A stretch of 38,451 nucleotides of DNA from Candidatus Zipacnadia bacterium (lineage in GTDB: Bacteria; Armatimonadota; Zipacnadia; Zipacnadales; UBA5352): positions 1-38,451 of the forward strand of contig JALGVA010000032.1 in NCBI GenBank assembly GCA_029820295.1, read 5' to 3'. Made by a program: the position numbers and the translations under genes. The notes under the pieces are model-generated. The model saw only the letters and a program-made list of their open reading frames with translations, did not search any database and had not been told where the DNA came from. Of the stretch, positions 17,272-24,352 are shown one piece after another. How positions within the stretch are numbered: position 1 is the stretch's first letter; each line of letters starts with the position of its first letter.

Positions 17272-18180
17272 CTACTCGTCAAGCTCGGGGTCTGCTTCGC
17301 TCCCGAGGCTGCCCACGTCGAGGTCGATGTCGGCGCGGTTCTCGATGCGCTCGACCTGACCGTCGCGAATGTGGACCACGCGGTCTGAGACGTCGATCAT
17401 CTTCAGGTCGTGGGTCGCCGAGATGATGGTGACGCCGCTCTCCTCGTTGAGTTCCTTGAGCAGGTCGATGATCTCCTTGCCGGTCTGCAGGTCCAGGTTC
17501 CCGGTGGGCTCATCGGCGAGGATGATCGCGGGCGCGTTGGCCAGCGCGCGCGCAACCGCGACGCGCTGCTGCTGCCCGCCGGAGAGTTCGTAGGGCTTGT
17601 GGTGCAGGCGGTCGCCCAGGCCCACCAGCTCGAGCAGCATGGCGCCGCGCTCCATCATCTCGTCGCTGCTCATGCCCGCGAAGATCATGGGCAGGGTCAC
17701 GTTCTCGAGCGCGGTCATGACCGGGATGAGGTTGAAGGTCTGGAAGATGTAGCCGATCTTGCGGCAGCGCAGCCAGGCCAGCTCGAAGGCGTCGAGCTGA
17801 GCCATGTCCACCTCTTCGATAAAGCAGGTGCCCTTGGTGGGCTTGTCGAGGCCGCCGACCATGTTGAACAGCGTGCTCTTGCCCGAGCCCGACGGGCCCA
17901 TGATGGACAGGTACTCGCCGCGGCGGATGTTGATCTCCACGCCGCGCAGCGCGGGCACCTCGACCTCGCCCATCACGTAGATCTTCTCCAGCTCCTTGGT
18001 GCGCACGATGAACTCGTGGGTGGTGACCGAGTCATCGTGGGCGACGTCGCGCATCTTCTCCCGGCGGTGCGCCAGCTCTTCCATGACGCCGCGCAGGTCG
18101 GCACCGCACTCCGGGCAGACGGTAACGATCCCGGGCGTGTCGACCACGTGGTGACACTTGGGACACTCGATTCTGGCCAT
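17272..18180 (-). CDS. ABC transporter ATPase (MacB/LolD type) with N-terminal zinc ribbon
   Basis: 302 residues. Residues 6-25 are a CxxC...CxxC zinc ribbon (C6, C9, C22, C25), unusual for this family, followed by a charged linker. The ATPase domain (about 57-280) has Walker A GPSGSGKST 95-103, Q-loop Q147, signature LSGGQ 199-203, Walker B IILADE ending at E224, and H-loop H257, so it should be active. It belongs to the lipoprotein-release / MacB class that drives FtsX-type permeases in mechanotransmission. An acidic tail of about 20 residues follows. ATG 18180 has AAGGAG 8 nt upstream. It lies between the small FtsX permease and the giant permease fusion, and most simply serves both. The ribbon could dock to a partner; that is inference. 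Confidence 0.92.
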   Translation of the reverse strand: MARIECPKCHHVVDTPGIVTVCPECGADLRGVMEELAHRREKMRDVAHDDSVTTHEFIVRTKELEKIYVMGEVEVPALRGVEINIRRGEYLSIMGPSGSGKSTLFNMVGGLDKPTKGTCFIEEVDMAQLDAFELAWLRCRKIGYIFQTFNLIPVMTALENVTLPMIFAGMSSDEMMERGAMLLELVGLGDRLHHKPYELSGGQQQRVAVARALANAPAIILADEPTGNLDLQTGKEIIDLLKELNEESGVTIISATHDLKMIDVSDRVVHIRDGQVERIENRADIDLDVGSLGSEADPELDE

Positions 18181-18235
18181 TGCCTGTTCTCCTTGGTGGC
18201 CGGCGCAGGCCGCCGGCCCGTAGTCAAAGCTCTCG

Positions 18236-18961
18236 CTAGATCTCGGTGGACAACGCGGCCGCGGGGGGCATGCGCGCCGCGCGCACTGCGGGCGGCACGG
18301 CCGCGAACAGCGACAGCACGGTGCCGATGCCCAGGGCGATGAGGATGTACTCCACCATCTGGCCCCAGTCCATCATCGCGGCGACGCCGCGTTCCTTAGT
18401 GATGTAGACCACCAGCATGATGAGGTGGCCCAGGATGGCGCCAACGATCGAGCCCAGCATGCCCAGCACCGCGGACTCGATCAGGAACAGGCGCACGATG
18501 AACTCATCCAACGCCCCCAGACACTTCATGGTGCCGATCTCACGGAAGCGTTCGGTGACCGACATGAGCATCGAGTTGGTGATGCCCACGGCCGACACCA
18601 GCAGCGACATGACCACCAGCCAGGCCTGGCGGGCGGCGCGGGCCTTGGCCTCGGCCTCGGCCTCCTCCGCGCCGGGCGCCAGGGAAGCCTCCTCGCCGCC
18701 CACGTAGGTCGCGCTGGTGGCCTCGAAGCGGGCGATGCCCTCCTGGGCGACCTTGGCCGTCCATACCGAACACAAGAAGGCGATGCCCAGCACCACGCCC
18801 GCGCCCGTGATCATCGCCCGGCCCAGGCGCATGGTAACGTTGCGGTAGCTGATGCGCGCGGCCTGGCCCCATGGCAGTGTGATCTGACGCTGCACCTCCG
18901 CCCCCGGTTCGAGGCGGTCATCCTCTGCATACAGCTTGCGGGCAAGCTCCTTATTGATCAT
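18236..18961 (-). CDS. FtsX-like ABC transporter permease, short form
   Basis: 241 residues. Four membrane helices: about 50-68, 112-132, 158-186 and 204-224. The helix-2 edge carries the FtsX hallmark ITNSMLMSVTERFREIGTMKCLGA, and the end VRAARMPPAAALS is typical. The extracytoplasmic segment between helices 1 and 2 is only about 45 residues, alanine- and glutamate-rich, against about 200 or more in MacB or LolC/E, so this subunit has almost no outside domain. Start ATG 18961 (MINKELARKLY) is a choice without a good ribosome site; an ATG at 19009 directly abuts AGGAGG and would add 16 residues. First gene of the unit that continues with the ATPase and the giant fusion. Confidence 0.88.
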   Translation of the reverse strand: MINKELARKLYAEDDRLEPGAEVQRQITLPWGQAARISYRNVTMRLGRAMITGAGVVLGIAFLCSVWTAKVAQEGIARFEATSATYVGGEEASLAPGAEEAEAEAKARAARQAWLVVMSLLVSAVGITNSMLMSVTERFREIGTMKCLGALDEFIVRLFLIESAVLGMLGSIVGAILGHLIMLVVYITKERGVAAMMDWGQMVEYILIALGIGTVLSLFAAVPPAVRAARMPPAAALSTEI

Positions 18962-19343
18962 CGCTGAAGCTGCGCCATCCTTTCCTGCCCTCGGCCGAGC
19001 GGCGAGCATCCTCCTGGACAGTGGCCGAGCCGACGAAATGACACGCAGGCCGCAGACGCATCCGGTCCGCGCCCGGTCACGGCTTCCGCTGTTTCCTCCC
19101 CGCGCGAAGGTTCACCTTCCCCGCGCAGAACCCTTTTTTCCGCACCCCGCCCGCGCCCCGTGCCGTCCGCTGCGCGCGCTCCCGGCCGGCAGGTCCGCGT
19201 GTGTGCATTGACATCCGCCGGCCGCGCGTGGTTCCCCTCCCGGTGCCGCGCTGTTGACCATCCCGGGGGCGCGCGGTAGAATCAGGTTGAGGTGCCGCGG
19301 GTATGTGGGCGTCGCCGTCTGGCGGCGGCCCTGGAGGTGGGGT
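18962..19343. other. Divergent intergenic region between the ABC permease and lepB
   Basis: 382 nt with no convincing gene. It holds the lepB promoter (19254-19282). No clear minus-strand promoter for the ABC unit was found. A weak imperfect hairpin (19102-19126) followed 7 nt later by T6 (19134-19139) is noted but not called a terminator. A lone TTGACA at 19209-19214 has no matching -10. Confidence 0.6.
19254..19282 (+). promoter_or_regulatory. Sigma-70-type promoter of lepB
   Basis: TTGACC, 17-nt spacer, TAGAAT. Transcription would start near 19289, so translation must begin later; this supports the ATG at 19344 and excludes an open frame that begins at the -35 element. Confidence 0.7.
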
Positions 19344-19913
19344 ATGCCCCGATCAGACGAACCAGGCCGCAGACGACGGCACATGCGCGTGGTCGTGCGT
19401 GTGGTCGTGCCGGTGGTGTTTGCGTTCTCCCTCTGGTACGTTTTCACCCATGTGATCCGCTTCGGCTACATCGTCAGCAGATCGATGGAGCCGACGCTGA
19501 AGATCGGCGAGTACTACATCGTGCGCCTGCACGACTACGGCGGCGACGACTCACCCCGGCGCGGCGACATCATCGTGTTCACCGGGGCCGACGGCGCCCC
19601 CTACGTCAAGCGCGTGATCGGTCTGGGCGGCGAGCGCTTCCTGATCGCCGGCGGCAACGTGTGGCTCGACGGGGGGTGGCTGCGCGAGCCGTATCTGAAG
19701 GAGCAGCCCGATCTGGCGCCGCCGGTCCTGGTCACCGTGCCCGAGGGCTCGGTGTACGTCATGGGCGACAACCGGAACTTGAGCGAGGACTCCCGTGACG
19801 CCGGCCCGCTACCGCTGGACCAGATCATGGGCCGCGTCACCAGGGTCGTGTGGCCGCTGGATCAGATCCGCCGCTTCGGGCGCGTGCAGTACCCGGGACG
19901 TAGCGACATCTAG
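19344..19913 (+). CDS. lepB: Signal peptidase I
   Basis: 189 residues. Removes signal peptides from secreted proteins at the outer face of the cytoplasmic membrane. One membrane helix at about 15-37, then the S26 motifs: catalytic serine S47 in VSRSMEPTL, catalytic lysine K89 in YVKRVIGLGGE, and the box-E-like VMGDNRNLSEDSRD. ATG 19344 is preceded by GGAGGTGGGG. Single-helix architecture as in Gram-positive and many other bacterial enzymes rather than the two-helix E. coli type. It is transcribed divergently from the ABC system and convergently with the solute-binding protein gene 19 nt away. Several neighbours (the HEWGH protein, methionine-rich protein and solute-binding protein) are likely clients. 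Confidence 0.95.
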   Translation: MPRSDEPGRRRRHMRVVVRVVVPVVFAFSLWYVFTHVIRFGYIVSRSMEPTLKIGEYYIVRLHDYGGDDSPRRGDIIVFTGADGAPYVKRVIGLGGERFLIAGGNVWLDGGWLREPYLKEQPDLAPPVLVTVPEGSVYVMGDNRNLSEDSRDAGPLPLDQIMGRVTRVVWPLDQIRRFGRVQYPGRSDI

Positions 19914-19932
19914 CGCGACCGGCCGTCCGCAG

Positions 19933-21207
19933 TCACGGAAGCCCGGCCTCGGCCTCCTCCCCGGGAGGCCGGAGCGCCTCGGCCGGCGTCATGCGGCCGC
20001 TCAGCGCCAGCGCCAGCGCCTCGCCCAGCCGGCCCCGCAGGTCATCCCAGCGGCCCAGCGGCAGCCCACCTCCATGCCGCAGCGCCGGAATATGCCCGGA
20101 CCACGGCGCGGCCCCGGCCAGCTCCTCGGACAGCGAGCGCAGCGCCGGGGCGCCGCACAACATCGCCAGGGCGCGCTGACTCTCCTTCTCGGCCATGAAG
20201 CGCAGGAAGCGCTGCGCGTTCTCCGCGCGGTCGGTGTCGCCGAAGGCGAACAGCCAGTCCACCTGCACGGTTCCGGAGCCGCCATCCTCGCCGGGCAGGG
20301 GCGCCACCGCCCACTCCACCGGCGGCCGCTGCGCGCGGCCGCGCAGCATCTGCGCCACCCACGGCCGGCCGATGAGCATGCCCAGCCGCCCCTGCGCGAA
20401 GGCTTCGACCAGCTCCGACTCGCCCCAGGTGAGCACTTCGGGCTGGAGCGCGCCGTCGGCCTGCAGCCCCACCAGCAGTTCCAGCGCGCGCTGGAGACGG
20501 CTCTGCTCGATGGCGTCGGCGTCATCCTCGCCCTCGGGCGGCGCCAGGGCCAGCGCGAGGGCGTAGAGCAACTCCTCTCCCCCGGCCCCGGGCCCCGGGA
20601 CGCCCAGCCCGAAGCGCTCGGGCGGTTGCGCGAGCGCGCGCGCACAGTCGGCAAGCTCGGCGAAGGTCTGCGGAGGCTCAAGCTCGGCCTCAGCCAGCAG
20701 ATCGGCGCGGTAGTAGAGCGCCGGCGTCGCCACCGCCCACGGCGCGCCGCGCGGCAGCCCGCCGCCACGTTCGAGCACGCTCGGCTCGAGGGTATCGATC
20801 AGCGTCGCCCGCAGGTCGTGGGGCACCCGCAACAGCTCGGCGCGATGGTCCCAGACCCACAGGTCGCTGGCCACCGTGACATCCGGGGCGTGGCTGCGGT
20901 AGCCGCCGATCCAGCGGCGCAGCCACTCGCCGGCGAGGTCGGCGTCCAGCCACTCGAGACAGACGATCACATCGGGATTGCTGCGCTGGAAGCTGAAGAC
21001 CAGCTCGCTGAGAGCCTCGGTCTGGCCGGGGACGCCGGTGCGCCACAACGTCACCTGCAGGTTCGTGCGCCGGCCGGCGTCGTCGGCCCGGGCATCCACG
21101 GGCGGCGCGACCAGGCCGAGGAGCAGCAGCGCGGCGGCCACGAGAACCGGCGGGGCCGCGGCCCTCAGGCCACGGCCACCGCAACGCCACATCAGTGCGT
21201 CAGGCAC
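19933..21207 (-). CDS. Extracellular solute-binding protein (family 1 type)
   Basis: 424 residues. N-terminal signal sequence (hydrophobic AAAPPVLVAAALLLLGLV, likely cleavage near DARA-DD); no lipobox cysteine. The body has the layout of sugar-type ABC binding proteins: an opening strand (LQVTLWRTG), FQRSNPDVIVCLEW, the APDVTVASD block, WAVATPALYYRADLL, and ALYYR-type hinge features, with a C-terminal helical lobe. GTG 21207 has GGGAG 8 nt upstream; an ATG five codons in is an alternative. No permease or ATPase of an importer is adjacent, so it is an orphan that must use a shared importer or act as a receptor. It is the last gene of the HIT / Met-rich operon, 27 nt after its neighbour. Confidence 0.85.
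   Translation of the reverse strand: MPDALMWRCGGRGLRAAAPPVLVAAALLLLGLVAPPVDARADDAGRRTNLQVTLWRTGVPGQTEALSELVFSFQRSNPDVIVCLEWLDADLAGEWLRRWIGGYRSHAPDVTVASDLWVWDHRAELLRVPHDLRATLIDTLEPSVLERGGGLPRGAPWAVATPALYYRADLLAEAELEPPQTFAELADCARALAQPPERFGLGVPGPGAGGEELLYALALALAPPEGEDDADAIEQSRLQRALELLVGLQADGALQPEVLTWGESELVEAFAQGRLGMLIGRPWVAQMLRGRAQRPPVEWAVAPLPGEDGGSGTVQVDWLFAFGDTDRAENAQRFLRFMAEKESQRALAMLCGAPALRSLSEELAGAAPWSGHIPALRHGGGLPLGRWDDLRGRLGEALALALSGRMTPAEALRPPGEEAEAGLP
19950..19971 (+). terminator. Hairpin in the convergent lepB / solute-binding gene junction
   Basis: CGGCCTCC, 6-nt loop, GGAGGCCG. It starts 37 nt past the lepB stop and lies within the 3' end of the opposing gene. It could end the lepB message. 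No T-tract. Confidence 0.3.
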
Positions 21208-21234
21208 AGAGTCATCTCCCCCATGGGGCGCGCC

Positions 21235-22938
21235 TCACAGATCGGTCTCCTGGATCACGAGGCTGATGGTGACGCGCACCTTCATCGGCTCGGCGGGCTC
21301 CATCTGTCCCATGCCCATGCCCATGCCGAACTCACCGGGGCCCATCATCATCCCCGGCTCCATGCCGGGGGCCATGCCCGGCGGCATGCCGCCCGGCCCG
21401 TAGACGCCCGGCTCCGGGGGCATCATCTCCGGCCCCATCATCATCCCGGGCTCCATGGGCATGCCCATCATGCCCATCTCCGCGCCCATGCCCATCTCGC
21501 CCATCTGCTGGGCGCGTTCAATCTCGAGGGTGTGGACGATGGTGTCCACGATGCGGATGGGCCGGTTGAGTTCGTAGGCCCAGTAGGTGATGCGCTCGCC
21601 GGTGTACGAGGTGTCATGCTCGACGCCGCCGGCGCCGCCCATCATGCCCCCGTCCATCGCCGCGCCGGTGTCGCCGAAGCCGCCGGGCATCATACCCATC
21701 ATGCCCGCATCGGGGGGCGGACCGCCCATCATGCCGGGCTCGCCGGCAATGCCACCGAAGACCTCGCCGCCCAGCGCGCCGCCGCCACCGGTGGGGATGG
21801 TGATCTTGTCATCGTCCACGCTGAAGGTGCTGCGGATACGCACCGTCGGCTGGCCCATGACCCACTCGAAGCCCTCGACGGTGTGCGTGGCGGGGACGGT
21901 GCGCGTCTCGATACTGGTCGGCGGCCGGGTCTCGGCCGTGGCGCCCATGCCGCCCTCCATGCCGCCCTCCATGCCGGGCTCCATGCCCATGCCGGGCATG
22001 GCGCCGGGCATCGCCCCCATGTCCATGCCCGGGGCGGCCATCATGTCCATGCCCGGGGCACCCATCATGCCCATCTCGCCGCCCATGCCGCCGGTGCTCA
22101 CCGTGCCCTTGAGGGGGTCGGGCCAGATGGTGATGCGGCCGCGCCAGGAGTCGCCCACCGAGACCATCTGCCGGCCCAGCGGTACCGAGATCTCGGCCAG
22201 CTCGAAGGGGGTGTCATCGCTGTGCTTGAGACGCATCTCGCCGTCGCGCAGAGCGCGATAGGTATGCACCTTGCCCGCGCGCGCGAGCGCCTCGACCTCG
22301 CTGGTGCCCGCCTGCGCGCCCGAGGAGCCGACCACGACGTGCAGCACCGCGTGCCCGGCGGCGACCGAGGGGCTCATCACCAGGTTCTTCCAGTTGGAGA
22401 TCAGCGCGCCGTCGTAGTTCCTGGCGATGGTGTAGACATCCTCGGGCTCCTCCTCGTCCGTGGCCGGCCGGATCGACCAGCGGGCCTCCGCGCGGTACAG
22501 CGCCTGCTGGTTGCGCTCGTACCACAGCATCAGGGGCACCTGGCGGGGGGCTTCCGAGGCGGACAGGGAGTTCTTGAGGGTGACAGTGATCGAGGCCTCG
22601 CCGACCTTGCGGCCGCTGGGAGACATCGCCACCGCGGTGATGGTGTACTGGCCGTCGGCGTAGAGGTCCTTGCCGTCCTCGCCGCGCGCGCGGGTGTCCC
22701 AGACGTAGGTGAACGGTGAGATCACCGCGCCGACGAAGTCGCCCCGGCCACCGGATTCGATCTTGTAGGAGATCCACCCCTCGTCGGGGCTGGGCTTGGT
22801 GGCCTGAAGCCTGACCATGTCGCGGACGGTGTCGCCATCCTGGGGAGTGATGAAGCTCACTCCCTGCGCGCTCGCGACCAGGCAGGCCCCGAGGGTGGTA
22901 ATCGCGATCAGGGCCATCACAACGAAGCGCCGTCGCAT
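21235..22938 (-). CDS. Secreted protein with three methionine/glycine-rich segments
   Basis: 567 residues. The N-terminus is a signal sequence; it contains LGAC (C19), which could be a lipobox, and ASA-QG at 22-26, a standard Sec cleavage site. Residues 26-125 look like an Ig-like beta domain with an RxD-type surface (ITPQDGDTVRD ... ITAVAMSPSGRKVG). Three low-complexity segments rich in Met, Gly, Pro and Asp/Glu interrupt beta-rich sequence at about 285-331 (16 Met), 403-433 (9 Met) and 479-552 (24 Met), with repeated PGM, GMM and EPGM units. Met-rich segments in copper-handling proteins bind Cu(I); a metal role here is inference, and surface stickiness or oxidant scavenging are alternatives. 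I do not recognise the family. ATG 22938 follows GGGGAAGGG. Second gene of the operon begun by the HIT gene. Confidence 0.82.
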   Translation of the reverse strand: MRRRFVVMALIAITTLGACLVASAQGVSFITPQDGDTVRDMVRLQATKPSPDEGWISYKIESGGRGDFVGAVISPFTYVWDTRARGEDGKDLYADGQYTITAVAMSPSGRKVGEASITVTLKNSLSASEAPRQVPLMLWYERNQQALYRAEARWSIRPATDEEEPEDVYTIARNYDGALISNWKNLVMSPSVAAGHAVLHVVVGSSGAQAGTSEVEALARAGKVHTYRALRDGEMRLKHSDDTPFELAEISVPLGRQMVSVGDSWRGRITIWPDPLKGTVSTGGMGGEMGMMGAPGMDMMAAPGMDMGAMPGAMPGMGMEPGMEGGMEGGMGATAETRPPTSIETRTVPATHTVEGFEWVMGQPTVRIRSTFSVDDDKITIPTGGGGALGGEVFGGIAGEPGMMGGPPPDAGMMGMMPGGFGDTGAAMDGGMMGGAGGVEHDTSYTGERITYWAYELNRPIRIVDTIVHTLEIERAQQMGEMGMGAEMGMMGMPMEPGMMMGPEMMPPEPGVYGPGGMPPGMAPGMEPGMMMGPGEFGMGMGMGQMEPAEPMKVRVTISLVIQETDL

Positions 22939-22962
22939 CGCCCTTCCCCTTTCAAAGGCGCG

Positions 22963-23466
22963 TCAGGTCTGCTGCGATTGCAGTGCCAGCCGCTGCACCA
23001 CGGGACGAAGCTGGCGATAGCTGTCCTCAAGACTCTGCGGCACCACGCGGGTTTCCGCGCACGAGGTCATGAAGTTCGTGTCCCCGTGCCAGCGCGGCAC
23101 GATGTGCATGTGCAGGTGGTCGCTGATGCCCGCACCGGCCGCCTCGCCCAGGTTCATGCCGATATTCACCCCGTGAGGGGCAAGGGCCTCCTTCAGGGCG
23201 CGAACCGCCACCCCGGTCAGCTCCCACAGCTCCGCGAGGGCCTGGGCCGACAGGTCGGTGACATCGGCAACGTGCTGATTCGGCACCACCATGAGATGGC
23301 CGCTGTTGTACGGATACGTGTTGAGCACAATGAGGCTGTGCTCCCCACGGTACAGGACGAAAGAGTGGTCGTCCTCGTTCGCGTCGATCTTCGCGCAGAA
23401 CACGCAGCCAGACGGCCTGTCGCCGGTGACGTAGCCGATACGCCACGGCGCCCACATTCTCTCCAA
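22963..23466 (-). CDS. HIT-family nucleotide hydrolase/phosphorylase
   Basis: 167 residues. Histidine-triad motif HLHMHIV (H117, H119, H121, the middle or last acting as nucleophile) and a CVFC zinc pair (C21, C24) with H57, as in bacterial Ap4A-phosphorylase-like HIT proteins that open with MERLWAPWR. It hydrolyses or phosphorolyses dinucleoside polyphosphates or related adenylylated compounds in the cytoplasm. The start is TTG 23466: it gives MERMWAPWR, has AAAGGAAG 9 nt upstream, and lies about 19 nt after the predicted transcription start. An upstream in-frame ATG (23493) is part of the promoter's TATAATG and would be untranscribed. It leads the operon with the methionine-rich protein (24 nt gap) and solute-binding protein. 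Confidence 0.9.
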   Translation of the reverse strand: MERMWAPWRIGYVTGDRPSGCVFCAKIDANEDDHSFVLYRGEHSLIVLNTYPYNSGHLMVVPNQHVADVTDLSAQALAELWELTGVAVRALKEALAPHGVNIGMNLGEAAGAGISDHLHMHIVPRWHGDTNFMTSCAETRVVPQSLEDSYRQLRPVVQRLALQSQQT

Positions 23467-23491
23467 CGCGGCGCACTTCCTTTCTCGCGGC

Positions 23492-23520
23492 ATTATATCC
23501 CCGGTCCCTGCGCAAGTCAA
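23492..23520 (-). promoter_or_regulatory. Consensus sigma-70-type promoter of the HIT operon
   Basis: On the minus strand TTGACT (23520-23515), 17-nt spacer, TATAAT (23497-23492). Eleven of twelve consensus bases with ideal spacing. Transcription should begin near 23485, giving a leader of only about 19 nt that carries the ribosome site for the TTG start. Confidence 0.8.
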
Positions 23521-23570
23521 TTGCGCCCGGCTGCGGCGTGCACGTCTGCCCATTCGCGCCATCCGCTTCG

Positions 23571-23599
23571 TTGACTCCGCACGGGGCCGATGCTATACT
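23571..23599 (+). promoter_or_regulatory. Consensus sigma-70-type promoter of the membrane protein / hisS operon
   Basis: TTGACT, 17-nt spacer, TATACT. It stands back to back with the HIT-operon promoter, the two -35 boxes 50 nt apart, so a regulator binding between them could affect both. The leader before the first gene is about 90 nt. Confidence 0.78.
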
Positions 23600-23694
23600 C
23601 GCAACCCCAGCATATGCACCGTCCGTGGGCCGGGACAGGGCCGGCCCACTCCTCGTATTTCGGGGCGCAGGTCCCGGCGCGGAGACGGAGGACC

Positions 23695-24294
23695 ATGGCT
23701 CAGGAGCCCGATGAGATGCAGGCACTGCGCGAACATCTGCTGCACCGCTGGATGACCTGGGGCATCACGCCGCTGGTGGCGTGCGCGGTAATCGCCCTGC
23801 TGCTGGCCGCCTGGGGCCCGGTCGGGCCGGTCAGTGGCAAGCAGGCCACGCGCCTGGCCTTCGAGATCGTGCTGGGCGTGGGCGCCGCAGTCTTCCTCGC
23901 CGGCTTCTACCTCGACGGCCACTGGACCGACGCCGACCGACTGGCGCGCCATATCTTCCGCGCCGCCGGCGGCGACGAGAGCCGCAGCCCGCTGTCGTGG
24001 GCCCAGAGCGCGGCACACCGCTCGGCGCTGCAGAGCAACGCCCAGATCGCCCTGCGCTCCATCCGCGCCTCGGCGGACTCAATCACGCTCATGGGCGTCG
24101 CCATCGGGTTGACCGCGATCGTGAGCGTGATCATGGGCCTGCCGGTCATGCACGCCATCCAGCTCCTGCTGCTGGGGCTGTGCTATCAGCTCTTCGTGCT
24201 CTCGCGCCACCCCTACTACCTGCAGCTTGCCGAGGCGGCGCTGGGCGGCGAGCTGCTGCCCAAAGAGGATGACGACGACGGCAAGAGCTCCTGA
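23695..24294 (+). CDS. Four-helix membrane protein of unknown function
   Basis: 199 residues. ATG 23695 follows GGAGG by 3 nt. Four hydrophobic helices in two hairpins: about 22-44 and 56-77, then about 126-146 and 150-168. Between them is a charged cytoplasmic stretch of some 45 residues (LARHIFRAAGGDESRSP, AAHRSALQSNAQIALR), and the tail is acidic (PKEDDDDGKSS). I do not recognise the family and see no catalytic motif. It is the first gene behind a strong promoter and precedes hisS by 58 nt, a position that may simply reflect shared transcription. Confidence 0.7.
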   Translation: MAQEPDEMQALREHLLHRWMTWGITPLVACAVIALLLAAWGPVGPVSGKQATRLAFEIVLGVGAAVFLAGFYLDGHWTDADRLARHIFRAAGGDESRSPLSWAQSAAHRSALQSNAQIALRSIRASADSITLMGVAIGLTAIVSVIMGLPVMHAIQLLLLGLCYQLFVLSRHPYYLQLAEAALGGELLPKEDDDDGKSS

Positions 24295-24352
24295 GCGCGG
24301 CCCTTCCGCGCCATCGAGGGGCCTTCCACGACACAAACGAGCTGATCCGCCC

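Noticed and set aside
10188-17426. A very long plus-strand open frame (over 2400 codons) opposite the transporter operon
   Set aside because: It is the stop-free shadow of GC-rich minus-strand genes: it crosses three real genes and their gaps, is dominated by His, Gly, Ala, Arg and Asp, and has no recognisable domain. Similar shadows at 4246-5247, 5271-7286, 19795-22719 and 34461-36359 were dropped for the same reason.
19102-19139. Hairpin plus T6 as a rho-independent terminator on the plus strand
   Set aside because: The stem is broken by a 3-nt bulge, the T-run starts 7 nt too late, and there is no plus-strand gene upstream for it to end.
23467-23562. Longer N-terminus for the HIT protein from ATG 23493 or further upstream
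   Set aside because: The ATG is part of the TATAATG of a near-perfect promoter and would not be transcribed; family homology begins at MERMWAPWR.
24227-24352. Extended N-terminus of histidyl-tRNA synthetase
   Set aside because: The extra residues overlap the preceding membrane-protein gene and do not resemble HisRS, which begins at YQRPKGTQDILPEE.
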